This document shows positions 11,521-23,924 of a DNA stretch of 64,000 nt, in pieces. Numbering within the stretch: position 1 is the first letter of the stretch; each line of letters begins with the position of its first letter. Under the pieces are notes generated by a model, which ran no database searches, was not told where the DNA came from, and was given only the letters and a program-made list of their open reading frames with translations. This DNA comes from Penelope pileata. Its lineage: Eukaryota > Chordata > Aves > Galliformes > Cracidae. The stretch covers positions 1,210,554 through 1,274,553 of the forward strand of contig WBMW01001494.1 of assembly GCA_013396635.1 (NCBI GenBank). The letters run 5' to 3'. The position numbers and the translations under genes were made by a program.

Positions 11521-13389
11521 CAGCGTGGGCTTTGCACAGTGTGTCCCAGCCCCTGGTAACGAGGACAGCAAATTAGACTTCTTTAAATAACCAGGATCTC
11601 TTCAGGAAAGAGTAGGATCCTCAGACGGCCTGATCTCCCCTTAATCCCTGCAAACAGACACCTCTGATTAGGAGGATTGGTTTCTGCTGGCAGGGGGGGA
11701 TAGATTGAGGGCATTGCTAGGCAGGAGCAGAGCTGACATCTGCTGCTGTGTTTGCTTAACCCAGAGAGCTCCTGACTTCCACCCCAGATGGACTCTCAGC
11801 CTTCTTGCTTCTCCTTGTCATCTCAGCACCAAGCCCCTTCCTGAGCACCCAGCCCAGAGCCCCAGCATTCTTCCACCACACAGTTCCATCTGCAAGGCCC
11901 TGCTGGCACTGCACCCTGCACCCCACCGACAGGACTGCACAAGCTGCACCACCGACATGGACGTCTTGGTTAATAGGCGAGGGCACTAATTAATCTGTGT
12001 GTTATCTCAATGTATCCTCTGCCTCTAGGGCAGCCCTGAGGCACTTTAAGCAAGCAGGCACTCCAGAGGAAGGCACCGTGTCTAACAGGGCTGCCAGGCA
12101 GCTGGGCCAGCCCCCAGCCCCAGAGCTGGCTGGATGGTGGCAACAGTCGCAGGAGCAATTTAAATGGGCTCACAACAAATATTTTCGTGATGACTTCCTG
12201 CAAGATTGGCCAAGGTTTTTGTCAAAACTGAAAATGAACCTTTTCTTGGGGTTGTTTTTTTCTCTTTTCACAGCCTCAATTTCTTAACGAGGTTCTGAAA
12301 TTTCGACCCTCCCCCACGATATACAGTGTTTTCTGTGTTGATGAAAATCAGTTTTGTCTGGAAATAATTTTGATGGAAAATGTTCAGCTGTCTCTCCAGC
12401 AGGGTAAAGCCCTGCAATCCAAACATGCTGGCATGCCTGAGCGTCTCTGCTGTGAAAGGGAGCAACACCCCTGGGCAAGGAGGGCAGAGCCTCCTCCATC
12501 CTGGCTGCACTCCTGCAGCAGCCTCAGAGGGGCAGGAGCCCCCGGGGGGATCTCGGACCACCAGTCAGTGATGGTACAGAACACGCTGATTTCTGTTTTC
12601 CTTTCCATCCTAACCCAACTGAGTGGCTCTGGAGATGCCTTCCAGACTGGACAGCAGAGGAGAGAAATGGGGGCACGCAGGGCTCTCGTTTGCCATTTTT
12701 ATGACCATTTATGCCACATTTGTCAATTTGCTGGCATCACATGCAGTAGCATTATCAACCAATTCAAGTAATTTTGAACACAGTTTCCATTAAAAAACTT
12801 TGTCTGTGCTGTGTTGCAGGGTCTCAGAACACCCACAGGAGCACTGGTCCTGAAGCCTCACGCACGGCATAGCTGGATGAGGCCCTTCACCGTGTCCTCG
12901 GGGAGGGACACGGACAGCAGCAGGGCTTGCAATGACAGGTTGGAGACAAATGCTGGTGTAGCACATGGCAAGACCAGGAGACAAGTAAAGCACAGGGTGC
13001 AAACACCTCCAGCCCCTCCACCCTGCCCGACTGACCAAGCAGCCTGGGAGAGGATTTACAGGATGTGGCGGTGCTATTTCGGGCGCTGCACACAGTGACC
13101 CGGGAGCCTATCCCGGGTCTGGGTTCTTAATTAAGTCCTTGTCAGTTCTAACACCTTCAGAATGGAAAGAGACATCTGCTACGTCCACCTGTACCCAGCA
13201 GTACAGATAATAAGGTGGATGGATTTCAGCACTCGAGAATCCCAAAGCGTGGGTTATGTCCTTACACATCTCAGAGATTTTGCTTCATGACAGTTTAACA
13301 CCATGGCACATAGAATGTGAAGTGAGCAAGCTGATTCAGTCCCAGCAACTTGCTGAACAAAGGAGCGCAGCCATTTATCTTCTTGCTTA
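11521..13389. other. Non-coding stretch, no gene recognised
   Basis: Mixed sequence with a CTAATTAATC homeodomain-like word near 11987 and an AT-rich interval at about 12290-12385. Short open frames overlap on both strands. No transposon or RNA gene recognised. Confidence 0.45.
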
Positions 13390-13785
13390 GGCATGCTGGA
13401 GAAGATCTCCTGCAAAGGCAAAGAGAGTTTGCCCCCGGCTCAGTCACTCTGCATTGATCTGCCCCCAGGGCCGATGTCTGTTAGCAGGAGCGGGAGAGGA
13501 TGCCGTCGTCTGCATCTGCTGAAACACCGGCGGCGGGGGAAGTGGGAAGAGCAGCTCTTCCCAGGGGGGAAGGGGCTGGACCCTGGGCTTGGGGTGGCCA
13601 GGGCTGAGCTTCCCAGGGGAGGTCGGGGCAGGCGGGGGCTCCGGGTCCCCAGGGGGCCGCTGCCCTGCCAGGCACGGGGCCGGGTCTGGAGCAGGGCTCT
13701 GCCCCATCCGCGGGCAGCCAGGAGCAGGCGGAGGGAGCTGTCTGCGTGTGTGTGCTGTGCAGAAACCTTTTGGGGTGGAAAATAG
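13390..13785. other. GC-rich block with moderate CpG content
   Basis: Strongly GC-rich, with about seventeen CpGs between 13470 and 13760, roughly half the number expected from composition. Both strands are open for more than 120 codons with Arg/Gly/Pro-rich chance translations. It abuts the AT-rich island that begins near 13890, giving an abrupt compositional step. Confidence 0.4.
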
Positions 13786-13889
13786 CTCTAAGCGCTGGAG
13801 AGGAGAATTAAAGTGCATTTTAATGCTATGTGTCTTATGTCTGAATGAGCATCTCGGGTTACAGTATCATTTGAGCCCGTGTGATGAAA

Positions 13890-14660
13890 CCCAGCCGGTG
13901 AGAAACCTCCCATTATCTCTTTCTCCATTAACACATATATTTGTGTTTTAGAGCTTAAATTTAACTGTTACATTCGTTCACAATTAATTAAACTAGGCTT
14001 CAAATGAGGAAACAACCTCATGTACTCTCTTCCCCCTCAATCACATGTGAGTATTAGAAAAAGAGGTTGGAAACACGTCTATCTGTGAAAAAAATTATAA
14101 ATTAATTAAATGCAGTTTTCTTTCCCCGCAGCTTCATTCAACCTTTATATCAAAAATGACATGAAATGCATCTGTGTTCATTTGTTAAAAAAGATCCTTT
14201 GAACACATTTCCATCTCCATTTAAATTAAAAAATGACTTAGCACAAAGAATGACAAAAAGCCTTCTGTGCAGGAGTACAATGAGTAATGAACTTCAAATC
14301 ATATCTGCATGAGAGATTGTCAAGATGGATATTGTTTTTCCATATGACCTGTTTTTTTCTAATTATTGTATTTTTCCTGGCTCTGATTTTATAAACAGTG
14401 GCACCTCTCCCCTTTGCTTGCTTAAGAAGAGGTTTGTTTAATCTGTGACGCTTCCTATTTCACAGGCTTCTTTGCAAGTGTCACACAATAGAGCCTTGTT
14501 GGTCTCACTTTAATTAAACACAATTACTTGGCTTTACGTAGCAGAGGCAGTGACACTTTAAAAAGTTCCAACTCAGTCCCTTTTCTACTTGAAAAATAAT
14601 ACAGTGTCAGTGAATAATTAAAACATGCACGTAATCAGAATTAATTAGCATCTTAACACT
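13890..14660. promoter_or_regulatory. Candidate developmental enhancer: AT-rich island with six TAATTA cores
   Basis: Six TAATTA homeodomain cores occur at 13985-13990, 14103-14108, 14360-14365, 14511-14516, 14615-14620 and 14642-14647. Three of them are full TTAATTAA palindromes. A rough estimate for DNA this AT-rich gives about one. A TCF/LEF-like CCTTTGAA word lies near 14206. There is no sustained open frame, no simple-repeat structure and no transposon signature. Vertebrate enhancers bound by LIM, paired-type or Hox homeodomain proteins often look like this. Deep conservation is my inference. Confidence 0.4.
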
Positions 14661-15149
14661 GGTAAGTGCTCAGAAGTCTTCGTCCTGGACGTTTTGTTTG
14701 AAACCCATTTGGGGACTGCCAGCATTTGCAAGCAGCTTTCGATGCCGTTCTCCGGGTCACGGACAGAGACCTTCACCTCCCAGCAGAGCGGCTGGGAGTC
14801 AAACCCTGCAGCGTGCCACGGGGTCACCTGCGGTAGGAAATGCCCCATCCCCTTCCTCGGAGGATGCAGGGTGGGCTCTGCCCCAGCACAGCCCCAGCCC
14901 CGCGGGGCTCGGCAGCGTCTCGGGGAGCCCTGGGGGAACCAACGCCATTTCAGAGCCATCTTAGATCTGCACTTTTTTTGTTTGTTTCTCCATGCAAAAA
15001 ACCCATTTCAAAGCAGGACTGTATCAGTTATAGCTGGGAAGAGCCTCAGAGGCTTTCTCATCGCCTCACCTGCCCTGCATGGGCTCGAAACCACAGCCGC
15101 TGAGCTGCAGCAGCACGGTGGGATCCCAGCCCTGTTTCTATGCAGTTCA
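14661..15149. other. GC-rich spacer between two AT-rich islands
   Basis: A GC-rich block, with CpGs mainly at 14740-14935, sits between two AT-rich candidate elements. All three plus frames and one minus frame are open for about 90 to 155 codons, which argues against any one being coding. No known protein is recognisable. Confidence 0.4.
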
Positions 15150-15655
15150 CGTAACACTTGAACAGTAATCTGTCAATATTCAGCACGGTCATTCCCATAC
15201 ACCAGCCCATCAATATTTATTGCAGTAATTTCCACCCATCTGAATAATAGAAATTGCAGATGAAAAAGCTGGTCAGTGGCAGCGACAGGGAGGAAATTGG
15301 GTATCGCAATCTCAGTCGAGTGCCTGGAAGAGGCTGCTCTCGGCTTGAAATGGAGCTCTGTGCCTTTCATCCCATCACACCTACTTGCTCCAAACCAGTT
15401 CTTCTTCCTCTTTCATGAGTACACTTTTCAAATGATAATGGGCTGGTATCATGACCTTGCTGAAGCAGAGACTGCCGTGCTAAAAATATTAACACTTTTC
15501 ATTTTTTCTTCCAAGTCCCAACTGGTTTTGCTGCTTTTCTCAGAACATTTCAAACATATTGATGTCATTAGAGAAATGAACTTGCCCCTGTCTGGCTATA
15601 ATATGATAATCCACAGCATATGCATGCAAATTTTGATTTCATAACAATTTTGGCA
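15150..15655. promoter_or_regulatory. Candidate conserved non-coding element with POU octamer
   Basis: An AT-rich island containing a perfect octamer ATGCAAAT at 15624-15631, which overlaps a CATATGCATGC run, plus several TAATAT, CAATATT and GATAAT words. The octamer is the classical site for POU-domain factors. The plus-strand open frame of 122 codons (15276-15644) is not similar to any family I know. Proximity to the TAATTA-rich island suggests one regulatory block. Conservation is untested. Confidence 0.3.
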
Positions 15656-18152
15656 GTGTGGAAGCCAGGCTGTGCCCTCAGCCTGGTGCATCACAGCACA
15701 GACAATGACTGATTCAGGGCCTCGTGGCAGAGCCAGGAGCAGAGCCCTGGCTGTTCACAGCTCAGTGGGAGCTTCAACACTCTCTCCCTTTCACTGAACT
15801 CATGGATGTAGGAATTGCATCCAATAACCTCCTTCTGTCCAAGGTAGACCTTACCGCACTGCGCTTCTGGTCAGGGGGGCTGAACCCCTTACCTGCAGCA
15901 CCATGTCTGGAAGTCTGGCAGGGATACAGCCACCCTCTGGCACCCATCAGCTGATTCCCAGTGACACGTTACCCCTGAGCTCTGCTCCTTAGCTCGCTGT
16001 TACTGGTTGATAGATGTCCCGAGCTCTGGTTCTAAGGCCACTTGCCCTCTGGCAGAGCTCCCTGGGTTATCCAACGTCTGCAGCAAAGCTGCATCTTCAT
16101 GCGGCAGACCTGGTTTGTCACCGTGTCACAGTTTGCCTCCACCCCACTCTAAGTGCACTCTACCCCCCACCACTGACTTCAATCTTCACATGCCATCCTT
16201 TGCAAGATGGGCTTAGAAAAACAAATAGCTTAACTGTCAAGAAATTAGGGAAGTTTTCGTGGTTTCTAGTTGCTCTCACCTTTTGGTTTCTTAGCAAATG
16301 AAACTGCTGTTTGTTCTGTGTTAGGGTTGGCTGGAAAATACCAACTCACAAAGCTCCTTTTTTTTCTTGGAAATATCTTAGGCTGGGGAAAGCTGCCTGG
16401 GATCCAGCTCAGCTGCTGGGCTGCCCCACATGTCCCTGGGATTTCCAGGGCTGCAGGCTGGGCACACAGCGCTTGGCCACCAGCCCCATGGCTGGGTCCC
16501 CCCAGCTGGGGACACCGGGACTGCGCCGGCAGCGCTGGGGAGCCGGGTCCAGGCAGCAGGCGGTCTGAGCAGCAACGCTGACTGACAGCTGCCTCTCACA
16601 CAGCCCTGGAAGCATCTGAAGAGGTCCCTGTTCATGGGAAATGCAGAAAGTTTCATTCTCAGACTGGTTCAGACTGAAACTGAATTTCAACTACCCCAAA
16701 TATTCATTTTCTTGGAAATCACACTTCCTGATCAAGTTTTGATTTCCTTTTTCAGTTTGTCTCTTCAGTGGTCAGCAAACACAGCTCTCCTCAGCTGCTC
16801 CCAATTGCAAAGCTGCCCCGGAGTCAGGCCCACCTGGCTTTCTGAGCAGGTGAAATGTAAAGATATATTCAGGCTTCTACAAGCAAAAGACAAAATATTT
16901 GCATAGAATCCTCTTCCCCTACACCTGTGTTATTTCTGCCCTGAATAAAGAAACATTGCCCTGTTACCACAGCAATCAAATGCCAAAAGAAATGGCCCAG
17001 AACTACTGGAGACTGAACAGCTGTGACAGCACTGATAGATCAGCAGGACAGCCAAAGCCTTGAGGCATGGAGAAGACAAGAAATGGATTTTTCCTGTATG
17101 TATATATCTTTGCATCTTCTGCTGCATTTCTGCTCCAAGAGGACAGAGCTGTTAGTCTGTAAGCACACAACAAGAGGAGAAGAACTGAGGTTAAATTCGT
17201 TTTCCCTAGGGCCACACAGCCACTTACAACTACAGAATGGCTGTTGCAGTGCACGACTTGGAGAACCGGTGTTTTGTTGTGTTTCATTACTTTATTGGCT
17301 TTGTATCAGGCCTCAGAGCAGTGGAGGCACACTCAGTTCTGAACCTGGGGAGTGGGCTCGGCACTGCCCCCAGCTCTGCCTGCCCTTGGTTTGCAGCAGC
17401 GGGCTGCCTGGCCTGAGCTGCTGCTCCTTCCCCCGGCTGTCAGCTCCTCGTGCTTCTTGCTATCCTTCTCCAGTGCAATGTCAGGGATCAGGATGCTAAA
17501 TCAGCATTTTCAGATGCACCAAAATAACATCAGTGCTAGAACAGAGCACTGTGTTCAACTTCAAGAAAACAAAAGAGAACAAAACCAACATAAGAATGGC
17601 ACTGTCAGCATGCAGGAACTCTATGTTTCGGTTCAGCTGTCAGTGCACAACACGAACTTCCACTTTCCGAGTAGATGGAAAATGTCCCTGTACTCTACAA
17701 AGACATTAAAATGATGTTTCACCTCTGGAAGACCCCATTTCTCTGGTCCTGAGTTGCCCCCGTCTCAGAAATGTGAGGAGCCAAGTACAAGAGGAACAAT
17801 TAGGAAAGAAAACAACACTTTGCTTTAGCTGCAGCACAGCGTATTCCCTGCCAGCCTTGTAGATTGCCAACAAAATATGAATTTAATACGTTTATTGATA
17901 TTCCTTTAACTGAGCAGAGGAGCTGGCAAGCATGTCCATCTGCTGCAGTGCTCCTCTGCCCATGCTAATGCCAGCAGACTTCTCAGAAATGAGCTCTGCT
18001 CCAAGGCACACCTGGGACGCTGGCTGAGAAGAGGAGGCATCAGTGTGCGGGCCATGGCTGCGTCACCCCCAGTGGAGAGCCTGGCACAGGCAGCACAGCT
18101 GGGCTGGATCTGGGGGCTCTGCTGCTTGGGGAGCTGGGGACCATGCTTTGTG
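15656..18152. other. Non-coding stretch, no gene recognised
   Basis: Mixed composition with no identified repeat. A second-orientation octamer ATTTGCAT lies at 16897-16904. Open frames up to 158 codons occur on both strands without domain signatures. Confidence 0.45.
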
Positions 18153-18212
18153 CACGGCACACACAGCATGGGATGCACCAGCACGGGACACACCACGGCA
18201 CACACAGCATGG
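18153..18212 (+). repeat. Short direct repeat, two copies
   Basis: The 19-base word CACGGCACACACAGCATGG occurs at 18153-18171 and again at 18194-18212, a 41-base period, within a CA-rich imperfect repeat that extends to about 18235. It is probably a nascent or decayed minisatellite. Confidence 0.65.
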
Positions 18213-21200
18213 TGTGTAACCACTGCACACGGGTGACAGGCAGCCATTGGGGATGAGAAAGAAATGCTCCCCGAAAAGGAGATGTCCAGATAGCTAGCAG
18301 GGAATGGACAAGTAGTGCCCAAACGTCAGGGCTGAAAGATGTCTGATGCTGGCTCTGGATCGTGTGGATTTTTCTGCTTTTCCATAATGCTTTGACCTTG
18401 CGTTTTGGGGCAGTATTCAGGCCTGAGCATATGGGAAAGACAAGAAACAGAAAAACCACAGAAGCAGGAAGCAAAATCACTCGTGGAGCTCTGTGGTCAC
18501 GATGCAGAAGAGTTGACAAGGGCAGCCAGGAGCAGGACGTTGGGGTGCTGCAGGTGCCAGCACCCAAAGCGAGCAGAGCCAGCCTGCTCGGTGCCGTGCT
18601 CTTTGCAGTCGGGGCGAGCGAGCTGTACTGCAGGGCGATGGCACAAGAGGGCACAGCTCAGGCTGTGCACGCTGCTGGCACCGGGGCTGCCAGCACACAC
18701 GCTGTGCTTCCACCCCCACTGAGCAGACACCGCAGCAATGCTCCTTATCCTACCCTTGCGTTTCTCTCTCCAATGTCCCACCTAAACACTGTTGCTTTAC
18801 CAGCTGTTAACGCGGTCCCTGTGAATATCTTCAAATGGTAAATTGCATTTATTTAGCTCTAACCTGGTTTGGATTTTTAGCAGCATATCCAAGCCTGAAA
18901 CACTGCCAATTTATGACCCATAGCACTTTTGACTGTTGGCATAAAACTTCAGCTTCACATGGACCCTTCTGTTAAAAGGAGAGGACAACCTGGTTCAGAG
19001 CTTGTAAATCAACTGGAATGAAAAAAATAAGTGAGTATAGGTCCAAAAGCATCTGCAAGGGACAACGGGATCTGGTGGACACAGCTCCAGGCCGTAGCTC
19101 TGATCTCTGGATCATTTCTCTAGCAAGAAAATATGCCACTGCTGTGTGACCTGGGAATATCGTGGCTGGAAAGGACCGGGGGACGTGCAGCTTTCCGTAG
19201 GGCACTGGGCTGGGTCACAAGGCACCTGACACCTACAGCACATTCCTCACAACCCAAACAGGACACACTGATCTGAATTTTCTTGAAGGAAAACAAACTG
19301 GCAAAACTTGGGAGAAATATGTATTTTGCATACAGCAATGTGAGTTTAAGAACCAAGCCCCACTACAGAGCACTAAGGTAGAATATTCTGAAAAAATACA
19401 TGAGGAAAAATGTTTATTTAGCAATGACAACCCTTCGGTGAGATAGGCATACCCCACCGAACGCTGCCCCTGGCAGGGAGCCTCTTCGTGGTCTTTGTAG
19501 CTGTAGGGACGAGCCAAGGCCACCAGACTTTCCTCTGTGTGTAGGCATCCTCAAACAGTTCGACCTCATCTCCTCCCTTTCCTTCCTTCTAACTAATCAA
19601 TTTAGGAAATGTATGGCATTTAGAGCTTGGCTCTGCTCCCTTGTTTGTGGGGATGCAAATGAAACGTTGTTGAAGCTTGTCTGGTGCTGGAAGAGGCACA
19701 GCCTTTGTGACACGGGGATTTCTCACGGCGGGCTCACCCTGCTGCCAGGATCGAGTTGCCACCTTCCACACTGCTCCGTTCCCAGGCAGATGGAGGGTGT
19801 GGTGCCACCAACATTTTTTTAGTGGCAAAGCCAGTTTAAGACATTCTTGCCCCCACCCCTTCAGCTGTGTCAATACAGCTGTCTGGGGAGCTGTGTGGCA
19901 ATTTGGTTGGCTGACTTGATCACATAAAAAGACAAACTGGGGGGAGGGAGTATTAAGGAAATTTCTGTTCAGGTGAAGCTACAGCTTACGTGAAGCCTGG
20001 GGCTTTGTGGGACTCTGAGCAGAGCAGACTGTCCCTGGGCAAAAGGGGCTTCCCAGAAGGCCCATGCCCTAGGATGGAATGGACAACCCACCTTGCTTAC
20101 ACAGCAGAGTAACTCAGCTCTCTCTCTTGACCTGGAGAAGGTGGAAATGGGGGAAGGAAAGACTCAGTGGATGCTAAAAATGGCCACAGACAGGTCCAGG
20201 GTCCTCTGCGGAGAGCATCTGCTGGCAAGTGCAGTGGGGACTTGATCCCTCCTTGGGGCACCAAGCAAACTGGGGGAAGTGGGTGTTCCTGTCCAAGGCA
20301 GCCACTCACTCTCAGCCCTGAGCATCCCGTTCGTTCTTATCTGAAAGATGTCGAGATTTCCCTGTGTGCACCGAGGAGGGATTCAGGATATGCCAGATTA
20401 ATGGATTTCCAAGTGAAGCAGGTGCTGTCAGAAGGAGTGAGGCTTAGAAGTGGCTTTTATGCTGAGCCTTTGTGGACTGGGGGAGGTGAACCTGCAGCTG
20501 TGTCAGACTTGCCACCAGCATGAGCATGCAGAAACGTTAGCATTAGCAACCAAATCTGAACCCAAACAAGCAGTTCACAGTTTCACGCTGCTCCCGGGAT
20601 GAGTGCTTCCAAGTGAACACTCTGCTCATTAACGTGTGTCCAGCTGCTTCTAGGGCGTAACAACCCTTTCTGATTTGTATGGCACGTGCTGATGGTTTTA
20701 CTGCCCATCTTCACATACCATGAGAGATATTTTTGCACCTGAAAATTTGAGTACATATTTTGTTTCAGCGCCAAAGGAGAACCAAATGATTTGCAGACCA
20801 GGTTTTTGAGACACAAGGATAATGACAATTTTTTAATTTTATTTCCAATCAGGATAAAAAGCATTTTAGTCCCTTGTCTTCCAGAATTTCCTAATAGTGT
20901 CCACATCTGGCTCACATGCAGTCAGGCAAACCAGGTCAGGCTGGAAAACACAGACAAGCCTGGGAATAAGCAGGCCCTACAGAAACAGTTCCAAAACAGC
21001 TCTCACTGCATAAAGTGACATTTGCTATCAGATTAATTTCCCATTATCGCTGCTGGTTGCATTGATGGTCTATTGTCTCTGCTGATTTTTTACATTACAA
21101 CCACGAGAGCACACCCCTGGTTGCTGGGGGCTGCTGGGCCAGGAGAGCCCCGGGGCCAGTTGCTTGGAGCTTGGTCCTTGCTGCACCCCTCCTGCACAGA

Positions 21201-23865
21201 GCATTGCTGGTCTGGGCTGCACAGAACACGGCCTCCATCACCTCTGGATTCTCCTCCCCATCTGGCTGCTGTGCAGGGGGGAGATGCTCCTGAGATGAAG
21301 AGGGGCAGCCAAAAATGAAGTGGCTGGAGGTCCTGCTGCCATCTTCCTCCTGTCCTCCTGCTGCCCTGCCTGACAGGCACCACAGCGAGGGCACCTAAAG
21401 CTGGGCACACCATGCAAGCTGCTAACAGCATCATCCTTCAAGAGGATGCTCAGGCACCCTGACCATGTGGGAGGGAATGGCCTCTTCCAGCCTGCTGTGA
21501 AGGGGGCATGCCCCTGGGACACAGCAGGCTGCTTCCCAGCACCAGCTTTTATCAACTGGGCTATTGTTTTGCAGACTAATCTGATGGAGAGGAAAGACAC
21601 TGGTTATATCAGTGCTGAATGCTACTTGCTGGCAGAAAAGGTTATTGAATGGTTATTGAAGGGTGAATGTGCTGAACAAAAAAGCCCTCTCAGCACTGAG
21701 CCCCTGCCCACGTTGCTGGTCTCTAGCCCAGCAGCTGCTGCCCTGGTTGAAGTTCCCCAGGAAGGGTCTTTCAGAACCCCCCCACCTGCCAGTATGAGAC
21801 AGCAAATGTGGTCCCAGTGTGTCAGCAGAAATATTTCCAGCAAGGAAAGAGAATTATAAAGGGCATTGTACAAGACACCAGCAAGACTACATCTGCTAAG
21901 TGAAACATGAACTCGAGAGAACTGAGGCATAGGAGGGCTGTGTCTGTAGCAATGGGAGAAGAAACCCTTTCCTTAGAGCAGATGCTACATGGGCCTGATC
22001 TTTTTAGCCTGGTAAGATGAAGACTGCAGGGGACTTCAGATTTCTGGAGAATATTAGAGTCTGCAACGAAAGAATTCAGATCACACATCAGCTGCTGAGC
22101 AGAAGGTTCTCAGCTGGGCTCTGCAGCATCAGAGCCTTACCAATGGATTTGCTGTGCCCATCTGCTTGGGATAAGCTGGCAGTTGATATCTGTAATTCAC
22201 TGTCTCCAGGGATTTCTGTCTATCTCCATTGATTACAGAGGGATGCCAGATAGCTATCTCGGGCCCACTGCCTGATGTCTTCACAGAGTCAGGTGAGCTG
22301 GATTTCCCCAGCATGCGCTGGGCAGCACAGGTTGGTTTAACCCGTTTAACAGAACCACCCAGCATGTCAGTGTTGGAACACACAGGTGCATTCAGGCTGC
22401 TAACCACAGCCATTTCTATTAAGCAGGCAGAGGAAGCCAGGCAACAAGACTTAATGGGATGCTGCGTGCAACCACACCACAGCAAACCCCAGCCAAGCTG
22501 TGGAATCTGGCGCAGGCAATGCAGCAGCTCTCCAGGCCTGGGTCCCAGCACACCCAGCAGTGTACAAGGGCACTCAAGCAGCAAGCAGTTTCCTTACAGT
22601 GACCTTCTTAGTGTGTGAGCATGAGTGAGAACACATACGTGCTTTTTAGCTGTCAGCCTGGTAACAGCCAAAACACACCATCAGTGTGGGGCTGCACTGA
22701 CTGCTCAAGAAAGCAAAACCATGGAGGGACTGTGGTTTCGGATCGTGCTTCCAGTGTCTTGCAAGACTTGAATGTGAGTAAGCCAGCCATTAGATGTGCC
22801 TTGCTGCCCAGTCTTGGTGTTCGAATCTCTCAGCATCGGGCTAGGCAGACGTGCCTGCTCTTGTTTTACCAGGAATTCTTCTGGGGCTTTGGCTGAGCTG
22901 AGATTTTACAATGAATGGATCCTTGCCAATGTTTAGCCTGTGAAGGCACTTTGCCCACCTTCAGCAAAGCTGAGCAGCACGCTGGTGTTTGCAGTGTGAA
23001 CCAGCTGTCAGGCGGGAGTTACATCTGCCCTGAAGGGAGCAAGAAGAGATGAGGCAGGGAACATCTATCCAAACAAGTTCGTACTCACATACAGTTTTGT
23101 AATATGCTGCCTAGAAGAGACTTGAAGCCACAGTGTGGAAGAGTGTGGGGACCATTGTAAGGATCGCTGCCCTGTCCCTCCAGAAGGATGGGAAAAGTGC
23201 AAATGGGATGGGAGGGATGGGAGTCAGTGCGGCCGGAAGCTCTCTCCTCTGGGACTGGCTTCAGCACAACGACTGCTGCCAGAGGGATTTCACCCTGGGC
23301 TGTGAGCTGCGTGAGCTGCCCTGTCCAGGGCTGCAGCGAGGGTTTGTTCTGCTGACAGGCGGCCCTGGCAGGGGCACATTCCTGAGCAGCTTCTGGCTCC
23401 CACTCCTTTCCCCTCCTCTTGGTGTAGAGCAGAGTAAACCTCTTTGATCAATGCAAAATCAGGTGTAAAACCGGAGAATCCAGCCCAGGCCATTTCATTC
23501 TCCTAGATCTAAGCAGGCTCATAAACTCCATCAGTGTTGCTTCCTGCTTGAAATGCTTTTCATTAGCTGCTCATTCAGTGAACACAACTGCTTCTGCTAC
23601 CTCAGCAAAACACATGCCACACTTCTCGCTCAGCAGCATAAGGAAAACATTTCATTGCATTTTAATCACTGGCAGTTGCTTCCTGCTCTGTGTGTTTCTT
23701 CTGCCCATCCCACTGAGAAGCCTCTATAAACTTTGATTGCAGAGATGCACATGACCCAGAGCTCTCCAGGACCTCCTCAGGCTCCCAGTGGCTGCAGGGC
23801 TTGTGCAGTTCCTGGGGAAGCTGGAGGCTGAATGCCTGGCATTTCAATGTCTATTTCAGAATTTT
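18213..23865. other. Non-coding stretch, no gene recognised
   Basis: More than five kilobases without a recognisable gene. Local points: an octamer ATGCAAAT at 19653-19660, an AT-rich interval around 20580-21080, and a two-copy tandem of GGTTATTGAA at 21640-21660. The open frame at 21446-21859 contains a weak splice-acceptor-like run ending TTGTTTTGCAG at about 21574, but the translated residues are not from a family I recognise. Confidence 0.45.
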
Positions 23866-23924
23866 GAGAAAAGAAAGAAGAAAAAAAATAAGAAAGAGAA
23901 AGAGAAAGAAAAAAAGAAAAAAGA
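23866..23924 (+). repeat. Polypurine (GAAA-type) simple repeat
   Basis: An almost uninterrupted run of A and G with repeated GAAA/AAAG units. The lysine-rich open frame across it is a consequence of this low complexity. Such tracts arise by slippage and can adopt triplex structure. Confidence 0.85.
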
